Positions 35,053-44,215 of a stretch of 64,000 nucleotides of DNA are shown one piece after another (the first letter of the stretch is position 1; the number at the start of each line of letters is the position of its first letter). Source of the stretch: Coriobacteriaceae bacterium AF08-21. GTDB taxonomy: Bacteria; Actinomycetota; Coriobacteriia; Coriobacteriales; Coriobacteriaceae. Location: the NCBI GenBank assembly GCA_027687465.1, contig JAQCQR010000008.1, forward strand, positions 54,236-118,235, in the 5' to 3' direction. The position numbers were made by a program, and so were the translations under genes. The notes beneath the pieces were generated by a model. That model was not told the origin of the DNA. It saw nothing but the letters and a program-made list of their open reading frames with translations, and did not search any database.

Positions 35053-36756
35053 CTACCCTAGCAGGCTCAGGCCAACGGAGACAAACGCCAGGATAACGCC
35101 GACGATGGACTCGCCACCGAGCAGGCCGCTGGCGACAACCAGGCCCTGCTCCTGGAAGGCGGCGTCCTTGGCGGCCTTCTCCTCGTCCGAAAGACCGGCA
35201 GCGGCGTCGCGGCGTGCGGCCCACTTGTCGTAGGCGAGCTTGGCGCAGGAGCCCAAGAAGGCCGTGAGCGACATGTAGAACGGCAGGTACACGCCCAGGC
35301 CGATCATCATGGCCGGAATGCCGAGCCAGTACATGACGATGCCGGCGATAAAGCCGCCTGCGAACCACGGCACGCTCGGGATGCCCGAGACCATGGTGGC
35401 GACGACGCTTGCCTGCGCGGCCACAAAGCTCTTGTCGGGGCCGAAAGCATCCGGACCATAGGCGGTGACGAGCGCGACCATGACGGCAGCGGCGACCAGG
35501 GCGCCCACGATGCCGCCGATGGCCTGGCCGATCCACTGCGCACGCGGATTGGTGCCCAGCACGGCGCCGGCCTTAAAGTCGTTCATGACGTCGCCCGCAA
35601 GGCCGCATGCCACGGCCACGATGCCGGCGATAAAGAACAGCTTGACCTGGGCGATCTGTGCGAAGGCAGCCACGATGAGCATGACGATGAGGCCGAAGAT
35701 CTCCATGGGGTCGATGCCCGTCTGGCCGCAGCTCTGCGCGCTCATGATGGTGGTGACAAAGGTGAACAGCGTGACGATGACGGCCGGGACGGGGCCAAGG
35801 CCGAGCGCGATGGCGACGATCACGGCGATGGCGGCAGTACCCAGGCCGATGATGCCGGCGTCGAGCTTAAGCGAGCCCGAGATGAGCGACTGCTCGTCGG
35901 TGTCGCTGGAGCTGTCGGCGGCGAGGCCGCGGGCGATGCCGGCGACCTGCGGCAGGATGTCCTTGAGGACGACGGCGACGCCAAAGCCCATCATGAGGCC
36001 CATGCCGAGCGATTTGACGATGCCCTGCGCAGTCACAACGTCGAATAGACCGGCAGCGGTGCCGCCCACGATGATGCCAAAGTTACCTAGCAGCGCGCCG
36101 GCAAACCAGAAGGCAACCGGGGCGAAGCCAACCAAAAAGCCGATGGAGAGCAGCATGGGCGAGTTATAGATGGCAAAGGTCACGCCGGGGATATTGAGCG
36201 TGCACAGCATGCTGGGCACCACGCCCAGAGCGTCGCGAAGCACGCTGTAGATGCCTGCGATGGCCATGGAGCCAAAGAGCTGCTTGCCGGTCTTGCCGCC
36301 GGCCTCGGTGGCGCGCAGTGTCTGAGCTGCGGCATTGCCGGTGGGAAACTCCAGCGCGGCGTCCACGATAAAGTGGCGGTGGATGAGCGCCGTTGCCAGC
36401 AGGCCCAAGATGGTGCCGACGAGTGCCACGATAAACATGTCGAGCCAGCTGATCTGGTCGGCATAGCCCAGCATCCAGGCGCCCGGGATGGTAAACGCCA
36501 GGCCGCCGGCGACCATGGCGCCCGCGGACATGATGGTGTGGGTGACGTTGGCCTCGTTGAGGCTGGCGTCACCCATGAGCTTCAGGAAGAACAGCGAGAT
36601 GACGGCAGCGAAAATAATCGGCCAGGGGAGTGCACCCATCTTGAGGGCCGTGTAGGCCGAGCTTGCCGTGATGATCACGCAGCCAAGGACGCCGATGACG
36701 ACGCCGCGCAGCGTGAGTTGACCGCGCATCGAGGCGCGGTTCGAGGGATTGCTCAT
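35053..36756 (-). CDS. OPT family oligopeptide transporter
   Basis: A 567-residue inner-membrane secondary transporter of the OPT family, with about 14 hydrophobic segments, moving small peptides or metal chelates. Family features include the N-terminal SAYTALKMGALPWPIIFAA stretch and the conserved ANVTHTIMSAGAM and EFPTGNAAAQ motifs. I chose ATG 36756 (MSNPSNR), with AAGGAG 6 bases before it; an upstream ATG at 36792 has no such site. Divergent from coaX. Confidence 0.85.
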   Translation of the reverse strand: MSNPSNRASMRGQLTLRGVVIGVLGCVIITASSAYTALKMGALPWPIIFAAVISLFFLKLMGDASLNEANVTHTIMSAGAMVAGGLAFTIPGAWMLGYADQISWLDMFIVALVGTILGLLATALIHRHFIVDAALEFPTGNAAAQTLRATEAGGKTGKQLFGSMAIAGIYSVLRDALGVVPSMLCTLNIPGVTFAIYNSPMLLSIGFLVGFAPVAFWFAGALLGNFGIIVGGTAAGLFDVVTAQGIVKSLGMGLMMGFGVAVVLKDILPQVAGIARGLAADSSSDTDEQSLISGSLKLDAGIIGLGTAAIAVIVAIALGLGPVPAVIVTLFTFVTTIMSAQSCGQTGIDPMEIFGLIVMLIVAAFAQIAQVKLFFIAGIVAVACGLAGDVMNDFKAGAVLGTNPRAQWIGQAIGGIVGALVAAAVMVALVTAYGPDAFGPDKSFVAAQASVVATMVSGIPSVPWFAGGFIAGIVMYWLGIPAMMIGLGVYLPFYMSLTAFLGSCAKLAYDKWAARRDAAAGLSDEEKAAKDAAFQEQGLVVASGLLGGESIVGVILAFVSVGLSLLG

Positions 36757-36948
36757 ATAGAACTCCTTTGCGTATATCCGCTTCCCCCGCAAGCGCCGCT
36801 ACGGATACGGCGCGGGAAGTCGGGTTACCAAGGGCCGCCGCGTGAGCTCGCGTACGACCGCGCATCAGTATAGCCGCAACCTAGCCATTTTGGGATGACT
36901 GGTTTAGGTAGGCGATATACTGCTGGGCAGACGAAAGGAGCGCCGACG

Positions 36949-37800
36949 ATGCTTAATGGGTGCGCATATATATTGACGGTCGACGTGGGCAACACGTTCA
37001 TTCGCTTTGGCCTGTTTGCAGAGGATTCGGCCGCGGCGCAGGAATGTCCGCTTGCGACATGCGAGATCACGACGCCGTCGAGCATTACGGCCGACGAAGC
37101 GCGCATGCGACTTATGCAGGTCATGGGCGCGCTCGCCGCCGATGCAGGTGTGCCCGGGGTGCTTGCACCCGCCGCGGCCGTGCTGAGCTGTGTAGTCCCG
37201 GCGCTCGAGCGCCCGTGGAAGGCGGCACTTTCCCGCACCTGCACGGGGCGCGTGCTCACCGTGGGGCCGGGACTTAAGACCGGCATACCCGTGCACTACG
37301 ACGATCCGGCCGAGATCGGCCCCGACCGCATCGCCGATGCCGTGGCGGCCCGCGCCGTCTACGGCTCTCCGTGCATCGTGATCGACCTGGGCACGACGAC
37401 CAATATCGAGGTCATCGACGCGCACGGTACCTTTGTGGGCGGCGTTATCGCGCCAGGCCTGGCCCTCGGCGCCCGTTCGCTTTCGGCGGCAGCAGCGCGC
37501 CTACCCCAGGTTGAGCCCTCGGCGCCAACGCACGTCATCGGACGCAACACGCGTGAGGCCATGCGCTCGGGTGTGGTTTTGGGCGAGGTAGCCCGCATCG
37601 ACGGAATGCTCGACATGGTGCTTGCCGAGATGCGCGCGACCAAGGCCGCGGGGGAGGGCGATGTGCCCATCGTCATTACCGGAGACGATGCCGAGGCACT
37701 TGCGGCGCTGGTCGGCCACAGCCTGACGGTAGACGACGCGCTGACGTTGCGGGGTCTCGCCGAGCTCTACCGCATCAACCAAAAGCCCCGCCGCGCGTAG
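36949..37800 (+). CDS. coaX: type III pantothenate kinase
   Basis: Phosphorylates pantothenate, the first step of coenzyme A synthesis; cytosolic, ASKHA fold. The 283-residue protein has DVGNT (12-16), the GPDRIADAVAA motif and VIDLGTTT, as in type III PanK. ATG 36949 has AAAGGAG upstream; the in-frame ATG at 36895 does not. Followed after 82 bases by the dCMP deaminase gene. Confidence 0.9.
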   Translation: MLNGCAYILTVDVGNTFIRFGLFAEDSAAAQECPLATCEITTPSSITADEARMRLMQVMGALAADAGVPGVLAPAAAVLSCVVPALERPWKAALSRTCTGRVLTVGPGLKTGIPVHYDDPAEIGPDRIADAVAARAVYGSPCIVIDLGTTTNIEVIDAHGTFVGGVIAPGLALGARSLSAAAARLPQVEPSAPTHVIGRNTREAMRSGVVLGEVARIDGMLDMVLAEMRATKAAGEGDVPIVITGDDAEALAALVGHSLTVDDALTLRGLAELYRINQKPRRA

Positions 37801-37882
37801 GGCGAGGGGCTGGTGGGATAAGCGCCCCTACCTTTCACCTGCTACAATGGGCCAAACTATTGCGATTGCGGAGGTGTCTGCC

Positions 37883-38407
37883 ATGTCGGACGATCTTCAT
37901 CAAACCGCGTCGGGCAAGCGCCGCGACGTTATTAGCTGGGACGAGTTCTTTATGAGCGTGGCCATCGCCGCGCAGCGCCGCAGCAAGGACCCCAACACGC
38001 AGGTGGGAGCGTGCATCGCCAGCACCAACCACCGCATCCTTTCGGTGGGTTACAACGGCACGCCCTCGGCGCTCAACGACGACTTTTTCCCGTGGGGTAC
38101 GAGCGATGACCCGCTGCAGGACAAGCACAACTACGTGGTCCATGCCGAGGCCAACGCCGTGCTCAACTACCGTGGCTCGCTCAAGGACCTTGAGGGTTCC
38201 ACGGTTTACGTCACGCTGTTCCCGTGTCACGACTGCGCCAAGATCCTGGCGCAGGTGGGCGTGGGCGAGGTCGTCTACCTGGACAATAAGTATGCCGACA
38301 CCGATGACGGCCGTATCAGCCGCCGCATTCTCGACTCCTGCGGCATCAGCTACCGCCAGGTCATCGTCGATGTCCAGATTGGTACCGGGGGACAGGCTCG
38401 GCAGTAG
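37883..38407 (+). CDS. deoxycytidylate (dCMP) deaminase family protein
   Basis: A 174-residue zinc deaminase converting dCMP to dUMP for thymidylate synthesis. The zinc site is HAE (in VHAEANAVLNY) with PCHDC, and the N-terminal FMSVAIAAQRRSKDPNTQVG matches dCMP/cytidine deaminases of the ComEB type. ATG 37883 with GGAGGT upstream is preferred over 37847. A short C-terminal tail ends in a Gly/Gln-rich segment. Confidence 0.88.
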   Translation: MSDDLHQTASGKRRDVISWDEFFMSVAIAAQRRSKDPNTQVGACIASTNHRILSVGYNGTPSALNDDFFPWGTSDDPLQDKHNYVVHAEANAVLNYRGSLKDLEGSTVYVTLFPCHDCAKILAQVGVGEVVYLDNKYADTDDGRISRRILDSCGISYRQVIVDVQIGTGGQARQ

Positions 38408-38579
38408 CGCGTGCCAACGCCAGCTGGCAACAAAAGGCAGCCAAAAGAGCCCCGTCCCAAATTGACTACTCGTGAAAGTCGCGTCTGCGCGCATGGACGG
38501 CTCGTGAGCGGGTACACGGCTGTAGTAACATAGCTTCTGTCCGCGGGCGCGCCCGCGTAATTGTGAGAAAGGAGCCCCT

Positions 38580-38858
38580 GTGGCTGTTAACGAAGAGCTG
38601 CTTAAGAAGGTTCTTGAAGAGATTCGCCCCAACCTGCAGGCCGACGGCGGCGATATGGAGTATGTGGGCGTTGACGACGAGGGCGTCGTCAAACTGGAGC
38701 TGCAGGGCGCTTGCGCCGGCTGCCCCATGAGCTCGCTGACCCTGTCCATGGGTATTGAGCGCATCCTGAAGGAGCATGTGCCCGGCGTTACACGAGTTGA
38801 GCAGGTCAATGCCTCCGGCGAGGCCGAGGACCTGTACGACGAGTACGCGCCGTTCTAA
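38580..38858 (+). CDS. NifU C-terminal-domain iron-sulfur scaffold
   Basis: A 92-residue Nfu-type protein with the conserved CAGCPMS motif (CxxC) that binds or transfers a [4Fe-4S] cluster. Starts at GTG 38580 with AAAGGAG upstream. Single-domain Nfu proteins are common in Actinobacteria and Firmicutes. No other iron-sulfur assembly gene is nearby. Confidence 0.88.
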   Translation: MAVNEELLKKVLEEIRPNLQADGGDMEYVGVDDEGVVKLELQGACAGCPMSSLTLSMGIERILKEHVPGVTRVEQVNASGEAEDLYDEYAPF

Positions 38859-38907
38859 GCTGCGAAAGCTGCGGACGGCATACTCCGCATAGACGTTACG
38901 CCCAAAT

Positions 38908-38943
38908 ATGCGGCTGCGAGCGCAAGGCCCGCGGCCGCATTTG
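38908..38943 (+). terminator. terminator-like hairpin before lgt
   Basis: ATGCGGC (38908-38914) / GCCGCAT (38934-38940) followed by TTTGG; inner GCG/CGC pairs. The T run is short. Confidence 0.5.
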
Positions 38944-38968
38944 GTATGTAGGGAGTAGGAGGGTCGAC

Positions 38969-39790
38969 ATGCTCAACGACTTCTACCATATGCTTGATCC
39001 CGTCGCGATTTCGGCGGGGCCCATCACGATTTACTGGTATGGTCTGGCCTATGTGGTCGGCGCCCTGCTCACGGCGGTCGTCATGTACCGCACGCAGCGT
39101 CGCTGGGGCTTTAACATCACGATTGACGACCTGACGAGTGTCGTGGTCGGCGTGGTCTTTGGCCTCATTATCGGTGCGCGCCTGTTTTACGTCGTCTTTT
39201 ACGGCGATGGCTACTATTGGACCCACCCGCTCGAGATCTTTGCTACCAACGAGGGCGGCATGAGCTTCCACGGCGGCCTGGTGGGCGGCATCTTGGGCGG
39301 CATCATCGTGTGCCGCATGTATAAGCTCGACGCCTGGACCGTCGCCGACCTTGCCGTGATCGGCGCCCCGCTGGCCCTGTGCCTGGGCCGTTGTGCCAAT
39401 TTCGTCAACGGCGAGCTGTGGGGTAAGCCGACCAATCTGCCTTGGGGTGTGGTCTTTGGCGGCACGGCGGGCGATATGCCGCGCCATCCTTCCCAGCTCT
39501 ATGAGGCATTCCTGGAGGGCGTCGTGCTCTTCTGTATTTTGCAGGTGCTCAGCCGCAAAAAGTCGCTGCTGCCCCAGGGCACGTTTATGGGCGTGTTCGT
39601 GATGGGGTACGGCATCGTCCGCTTTCTCGTTGAGTTCGTGCGCGTGCCCGATGCCCAGCTGGGCTATCTGCTGGGAGGCGTTATCACCATGGGCCAGCTG
39701 CTGAGTTTGCCGCTCGTGATTGCCGGCCTGGTGCTCATCATTTTCGCCCGACACCGCAATCGCCCCCAGCGCATCTACCTGGACGCCTAA
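38969..39790 (+). CDS. lgt: prolipoprotein diacylglyceryl transferase
   Basis: A 273-residue inner-membrane enzyme that adds diacylglycerol to the lipobox Cys of lipoproteins, including the binding protein at 13658-14653. About seven membrane segments, with the signatures HGGLVGG, GRCANFVNGELWG and RHPSQLYEA. Ribosome site AGGAGG. Two different REP-like hairpins follow within 130 bases. Confidence 0.95.
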   Translation: MLNDFYHMLDPVAISAGPITIYWYGLAYVVGALLTAVVMYRTQRRWGFNITIDDLTSVVVGVVFGLIIGARLFYVVFYGDGYYWTHPLEIFATNEGGMSFHGGLVGGILGGIIVCRMYKLDAWTVADLAVIGAPLALCLGRCANFVNGELWGKPTNLPWGVVFGGTAGDMPRHPSQLYEAFLEGVVLFCILQVLSRKKSLLPQGTFMGVFVMGYGIVRFLVEFVRVPDAQLGYLLGGVITMGQLLSLPLVIAGLVLIIFARHRNRPQRIYLDA

Positions 39791-39796
39791 TCACCA

Positions 39797-39835
39797 AAAC
39801 CACCACAAAGGGGACAGGCACCTTTGTGGTGGTTT
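39797..39835. repeat. perfect REP-like hairpin, loop GGACAGGCA
   Basis: AAACCACCACAAAGG (39797-39811) / CCTTTGTGGTGGTTT (39821-39835), a perfect 15-bp stem. Loop GGACAGGCA. A related copy lies at 14773-14800. It may also act as the lgt terminator. Confidence 0.8.
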
Positions 39836-39856
39836 GCTGGGCAACGATGACAGAAC

Positions 39857-39916
39857 CGTAACGTTTTCCAGATAAAACCTGCCAAAATAAACCTGTCCCT
39901 TTTTGGCAGGTTTCTA
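39857..39916 (-). repeat. REP-like hairpin, GGGACAGG loop, copy 2
   Basis: Read on the minus strand this is the same unit as at 1173-1224: CCAAAAAGGGACAGG, then TTTATTTTGG and the tail TTTTATCTGGAAAACGTTA. It ends only 17 bases before the next gene start. Confidence 0.8.
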
Positions 39917-39933
39917 GAAAGGCTCTTTGGACT

Positions 39934-42117
39934 GTGAAGGATTCCGACCTCTCCACAACGGCTGCGCGCGACGCTGCCCGCATCGTCTGGTTTAAGCGCT
40001 ACCCCGCCAAGCAGACGCTCATCGCATTTCTGCTCGCGCTGTTGGCGACCACGGCGTTTTCCATCGATCCCGCGCCGGTCTCGAGCAACGCAGTCTTGGC
40101 GATTGACCCCAAAGCCTCGGGCATGCTGTACGTGTGCTACGAGGTGCTCCTCTCGTTTGCCGGCCATACCGACGCGGTCATGCTGCTTGCGCTTGCCTGC
40201 CTGCTCACTCTGCCGTTTCGCTACGTATTCTTTGGCCGCGGCGATGCTTGGCGTCCTTCGGTGATCCTTCCGTCGCTGTTCTTTGCCGTCTGCATGGTGT
40301 TTGGCCGCAGCTACGACCTCACCGATTCTGCCGAGATCGTACTCGGCGACAAGGCTCGCATCATCTGCGCCTGGATAGGCGGTGCGGGCTGGATGCTCTT
40401 GGCGGTCGTTGCTTTCTACCTGGCTTTTGAGTGTCTAGATTGGTTGAGCTCTCGGCGCATTCCGTTTTCCGAAGCGCACTTTGGCCGCGTATGGCGTGTG
40501 GCTCACGCCGTGCTCTCGGTCCATCCCTTTGCCGGGCCCTTCCTGGTGCTTATGGTCGCCTGGGCGCCCACGCTCATCGCTTCGCTGCCCGGCCTTTTTA
40601 TGGGAGATACGGGTGCGCAGATTCGCCAGTGGTTCAACTACCCCAACGGCACGAGTGACTACCTGCGTCTGCTCAATCCCAATGTGTTGCTCAACGGACA
40701 TCATCCCGTGGTGCACACGGCTATCATCGGTTCGTGCGTCCAGCTGGGGCTTTCACTGTTCAACAGCGCCAACGCAGGTCTTGCCATCTACACCTGCGCT
40801 CAGTTCGTCATTACGGCCGCCTGCATGGCCTATTCCATCTCGTCGCTGCGCAAGCTGGGCGTGAGCCTGCCGGTCCGCGGCGTGATCTTGCTGTTCTTTG
40901 TGTTTATGCCGATGTTCTCTAACTACGCGGCGTTGCTCACCAAAGACGTGCTCTTTGCCGACGCGTTCTTGGTGCTGCTGGTACAGACCGTCAAGCTCGT
41001 GGCATGTGGCTTGCCCCGTCGTGATGCCAATGTCGAGCGAACGGGCGAGAAAGCCCCCGTGCTCTTTGCGCGCCATGACTGGCTGATGCTCGCTCTGGGC
41101 ACCATGGGTTCCACGTTTCTGCGCAACGGCGGCCTGGTGTTTCCCCTGGCGGCATGCGTAATCGCGGCGGCGTTTTGCGCATGGGACGCGCATGTGGCTC
41201 GTCGTGCAGCCAAGCAGGATGGTGCTGCGCCTTCGGGCGCCATCCCGCGTTTCCGCTGGGTGGGAGTTCTTGTGGTGCTTGCACTCTGTCTTGCCTCTAA
41301 TATGTACTTCACCAAGGTCTTTATGCCGGCGCACGACATCACGCCTGGTTCCAAGCGCGAAATCCTCTCGATTCCGTTCCAGCAGACGGCTCGTTTCGTC
41401 CAAAAGCACGACGGCCTCAACTCGGGCGTCAACCCCACGGTTAAGGAGGACGGCACCATCGTGGAGGCTCCTTGCGACGGCTTGGTGACCGACGAAGAGC
41501 GTGCCGTGATCGACCGTGTGCTCAAGTACGAGAATCTGGGCCGCCGCTACAACCCGGATAAGTCGGACGCCGTCAAAAATTGCTTTAACGAGTACGCCTC
41601 GCAGGAGGACATCAAGGCCTATTTCGAGGTGTGGGCCCAGATGTTCAAAAAGGATCCCGAGTGTTATATCTCGGCGCTTATCAATAACTACTACGGCTAC
41701 TTTTATCCGAGTGCCCGCGATGCGTGGGTCTACAGCACGGCGCGCAGTGCCGAGATCATGGCGAAGCCCGATAACCTCAAGTACTTTGACTTCCATCCGG
41801 TCGATAGCAAGGTTGTGCGCTGGTGCGACCACCTGATCAACCTGTATCGCGTGGCAGTACAACGCATCCCGTTTATCTCGCTCGCCATGAGCTCGGCCAC
41901 CTATGTGTGGATCATGATCGCCGTGGTGGCCTATCTGCTACGTCGTCATTCGTGGCGCGGGCTGGCCATTTGGGTGCCGCTGCTGGGCGTGCTCGCCGTG
42001 TGCCTGATCGGTCCCTGCAACGGCTCGACCTACATGCGCTACCTGTACCCGGTTATCGCCTGCATGCCCTTTGCCATCGGCGCCACCATCACCCGCAGCG
42101 ACCTCCTCTGGTCCTAA
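39934..42117 (+). CDS. large DUF6020-like membrane protein
   Basis: A 727-residue integral membrane protein with roughly twelve membrane segments, a soluble region at about residues 460-620 and further membrane segments at the end. It resembles DUF6020-type proteins of Coriobacteriia and Firmicutes; the topology recalls GT-C glycosyltransferases, but no catalytic motif is identified. Start is GTG 39934, close to a REP-like repeat, with only a weak ribosome site. Not part of a clear operon. Confidence 0.65.
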   Translation: MKDSDLSTTAARDAARIVWFKRYPAKQTLIAFLLALLATTAFSIDPAPVSSNAVLAIDPKASGMLYVCYEVLLSFAGHTDAVMLLALACLLTLPFRYVFFGRGDAWRPSVILPSLFFAVCMVFGRSYDLTDSAEIVLGDKARIICAWIGGAGWMLLAVVAFYLAFECLDWLSSRRIPFSEAHFGRVWRVAHAVLSVHPFAGPFLVLMVAWAPTLIASLPGLFMGDTGAQIRQWFNYPNGTSDYLRLLNPNVLLNGHHPVVHTAIIGSCVQLGLSLFNSANAGLAIYTCAQFVITAACMAYSISSLRKLGVSLPVRGVILLFFVFMPMFSNYAALLTKDVLFADAFLVLLVQTVKLVACGLPRRDANVERTGEKAPVLFARHDWLMLALGTMGSTFLRNGGLVFPLAACVIAAAFCAWDAHVARRAAKQDGAAPSGAIPRFRWVGVLVVLALCLASNMYFTKVFMPAHDITPGSKREILSIPFQQTARFVQKHDGLNSGVNPTVKEDGTIVEAPCDGLVTDEERAVIDRVLKYENLGRRYNPDKSDAVKNCFNEYASQEDIKAYFEVWAQMFKKDPECYISALINNYYGYFYPSARDAWVYSTARSAEIMAKPDNLKYFDFHPVDSKVVRWCDHLINLYRVAVQRIPFISLAMSSATYVWIMIAVVAYLLRRHSWRGLAIWVPLLGVLAVCLIGPCNGSTYMRYLYPVIACMPFAIGATITRSDLLWS

Positions 42118-42119
42118 GT

Positions 42120-42152
42120 TTGGTGCAAAGGGGGCAGGTTACTTTGCACCAA
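42120..42152. repeat. REP-like hairpin, GGGGCAGG loop
   Basis: TTGGTGCAAAG (42120-42130) / CTTTGCACCAA (42142-42152), loop GGGGCAGGTTA. Same loop theme, different stem. Overlaps the end of the preceding gene region (stop TAA 42115-42117). Confidence 0.7.
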
Positions 42153-42283
42153 GGGGCTGTATCATCACGACGCCTTCATTTTGGGGTTTATCTCGCAGGC
42201 CAGTAGGTATATCATAACGACGTTTGTTTATATTGCCCGAGCATCTGCGCTGGGCTTTAGGTCGAAACCGATAGGAGACACGT

Positions 42284-43090
42284 ATGTCCGGACACTCTAA
42301 GTGGGCCACAACCAAGCATCGTAAGGGCGCGCAGGACGCCAAGCGTTCCGCCCTCTTCTCCAAGCTGAGCCGCAACATCACCGTTGCTGCCCGTCTCGGC
42401 GGTGACCCGCTGCCCGAGAACAACGCCAGCCTCGCCGCTGCCGTTGCCAAGGCCAAGGCTCAGTCCATGCCCAAGGACAAGATCAAGTCCGCTATCGATA
42501 AGGCCTTTGGTTCGGGTGCCGACGCCGCCGTCTACGAGAACATCGTGTACGAGGGCTACGGTCCCGCCGGTGTCGCCGTCTACGTCGACTGCCTGACCGA
42601 CAACCGCAACCGTACTGCCGCTGATGTCCGTTCCGCCTTCTCCCACGCTGGTGGCAACCTGGGCACTTCCGGCTCCGTCGCCTTCCAGTTTGAGCGCAAG
42701 GGCCAGATCGTCGTCGCCAAGGAGATCCTGGACGAGAACGCCAAGAAGGAGACCATGATCGCCAACGGTGCTGCCGGTGACGAGGATGAGTTCATGATGG
42801 CTATCGCCGAGGCCGGTGGCGAGGACTACGAGGACGCCGGCGAGGAGTGGATCGTCTGGACCGCTGCCAACGACGTCATGGCTGTCTCCAAGGCACTCGA
42901 GGAGCAGGGTATCCAGGTCAAGGGCTCCGAGACCACCATGGTCCCGACTACCCCGACCGAGGTCTCCGGTACCGACGCCAAGAAGGTTCAGCGCCTCATC
43001 GACCGTCTCGAGGAGCTCGACGACGTCCAGGATGTTTACAGCACCATGGACATGACCGACGAGGTCATCGCTGCCCTCGAGGAGGAGTAG
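42284..43090 (+). CDS. yebC: YebC/PmpR family regulatory protein
   Basis: A 268-residue protein of the YebC/TACO1 family, first described as DNA-binding regulators; recent work places some members at the ribosome, helping translation of proline stretches. N-terminal MSGHSKWATTKHRKGAQD and the motif NRTAADVRSAFSHAGGNLG are diagnostic. About 20-25 residues longer than typical because of acidic stretches. Codon use is strongly biased, suggesting high expression. Monocistronic. Confidence 0.93.
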   Translation: MSGHSKWATTKHRKGAQDAKRSALFSKLSRNITVAARLGGDPLPENNASLAAAVAKAKAQSMPKDKIKSAIDKAFGSGADAAVYENIVYEGYGPAGVAVYVDCLTDNRNRTAADVRSAFSHAGGNLGTSGSVAFQFERKGQIVVAKEILDENAKKETMIANGAAGDEDEFMMAIAEAGGEDYEDAGEEWIVWTAANDVMAVSKALEEQGIQVKGSETTMVPTTPTEVSGTDAKKVQRLIDRLEELDDVQDVYSTMDMTDEVIAALEEE

Positions 43091-43159
43091 CGCCCGCGCG
43101 GGTTAAGCCGCGCATATCTGGGCATAATGAAACGAGCATGCAAGCCTCGTGGAATAGAT

Positions 43160-43200
43160 GAGCCGGATCCGCGTGCGTACAGCACCGGACCCGGCTCTTT
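43160..43200 (+). terminator. terminator after yebC
   Basis: GAGCCGG-TCCG arm (43160-43171) / CGGA-CCGGCTC arm (43186-43197), then TTTTTA. A -10-like TATAAT follows at 43201-43206 and could serve the Asp23 cluster. Confidence 0.8.
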
Positions 43201-43255
43201 TATAATGATGCGAATCGTTTTGCATTCTGTGGACCGAAACCTGAAGGGAGCGCGC

Positions 43256-43801
43256 GTGCGGGTACTCAAACGAGCCCTAGCGATCGTGTATCTTGCCGCC
43301 GCCATCGTGGCGCTGGGTACGCTTGTCTGCCAGTTCTGGGGACCGTATACGTATCGCTTTATGCTGCTGTTACGTGACACCATGCCTCGCGTCGTCGTTA
43401 CGATGTGCGCCGCCATCGTGGCACTTGGCGTGCTCATCGGGTTTTTCCGCCTGATGTTCGCGCGTCGCGAGCCGTCCTGCGTGCATCCGGCGGGGGAGCG
43501 CAATATCGAGGTCACGCTCGCAGCGCTTTCCTCGTGTGCCCGTGCCGCGGCGGAGTGCGATGATCGCGTGATGGTTGAGCATATCGAGGCACGTGTTCAG
43601 GGTTCCGATGAGTCGCGCGTTCGTTTTAAGGTCGAGGCCATCGCGCTCGATGATAAGGACGTCGCTTCCCTTGCCGCCTCGATGCAGCAGCGCATCGAGA
43701 AGGCCTGCGACACCATGCTCGGCACGCCGGGCACGACCGCACGCGTCCGTTTTTTGCCGTCCAAGACTACCGTCCAGACCGTGGAGGTTTCCGGTGAGTG
43801 A
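43256..43801 (+). CDS. amaP: AmaP-like alkaline-shock membrane anchor
   Basis: A 181-residue protein with two N-terminal membrane segments (about residues 8-28 and 45-65) and a soluble C-terminal domain, as in AmaP, which anchors Asp23 to the membrane. Starts at GTG 43256 with AAGGGAG 5 bases upstream; a longer frame to 43127 would read through the terminator. It overlaps the next gene by 8 bases. The call rests mainly on topology and on being followed by DUF2273 and Asp23 genes. Confidence 0.75.
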   Translation: MRVLKRALAIVYLAAAIVALGTLVCQFWGPYTYRFMLLLRDTMPRVVVTMCAAIVALGVLIGFFRLMFARREPSCVHPAGERNIEVTLAALSSCARAAAECDDRVMVEHIEARVQGSDESRVRFKVEAIALDDKDVASLAASMQQRIEKACDTMLGTPGTTARVRFLPSKTTVQTVEVSGE

Positions 43802-44171
43802 TACCAACCAAGACAAGACCGCCCGCACGCCGCGCCTGACGATCGACCAAAACGCTACGCCGGCAGGCGAGACCGCCGACACCAAGCCCGAGGCCGGCGA
43901 GCAGCACGACAGCGCCGCTAATGACTTTGACGAGGCCATGGGTCTCATCAAAGGTACGGGCGCTGCTATCTGGAGCTACGCCGTGCGCCACCCCAACACT
44001 ACGCTCGGTGCCGTGGCAGGCTTTATCCTCGCCGTGCTGGTACTTACATTGGGCCTGTGGGACACGCTCGTCATCGCATTCTTTGTGTTGATCGGCGCCG
44101 TGATCGGCCAGATTCGCGACGGCGAGAACGGTATCGTCAACTTCTTCGGCCGTCTGTTTAGCGGCCGCTAA
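43794..44171 (+). CDS. DUF2273-like small membrane protein
   Basis: A 125-residue protein starting at GTG 43794, with GGAGG 6 bases upstream inside the amaP gene. Residues 1-60 are hydrophilic and Asp/Thr-rich; two membrane segments follow (about 70-110), ending in the NFFGRLFSGR tail. DUF2273 proteins of Asp23 loci are usually only about 60 residues, so the N-terminal half is an extension. Middle gene of the Asp23 cluster. Confidence 0.75.
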   Translation: MSDTNQDKTARTPRLTIDQNATPAGETADTKPEAGEQHDSAANDFDEAMGLIKGTGAAIWSYAVRHPNTTLGAVAGFILAVLVLTLGLWDTLVIAFFVLIGAVIGQIRDGENGIVNFFGRLFSGR

Positions 44172-44215
44172 TACGTATTCGACTGTCGCATCCGCGGCAG
44201 GCATAAGGAGGAACC

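Noticed and set aside
43127-43255. N-terminal extension of the AmaP-like gene from ATG 43127
   Set aside because: The extension would translate the yebC terminator; GTG 43256 has a correctly spaced AAGGGAG site.
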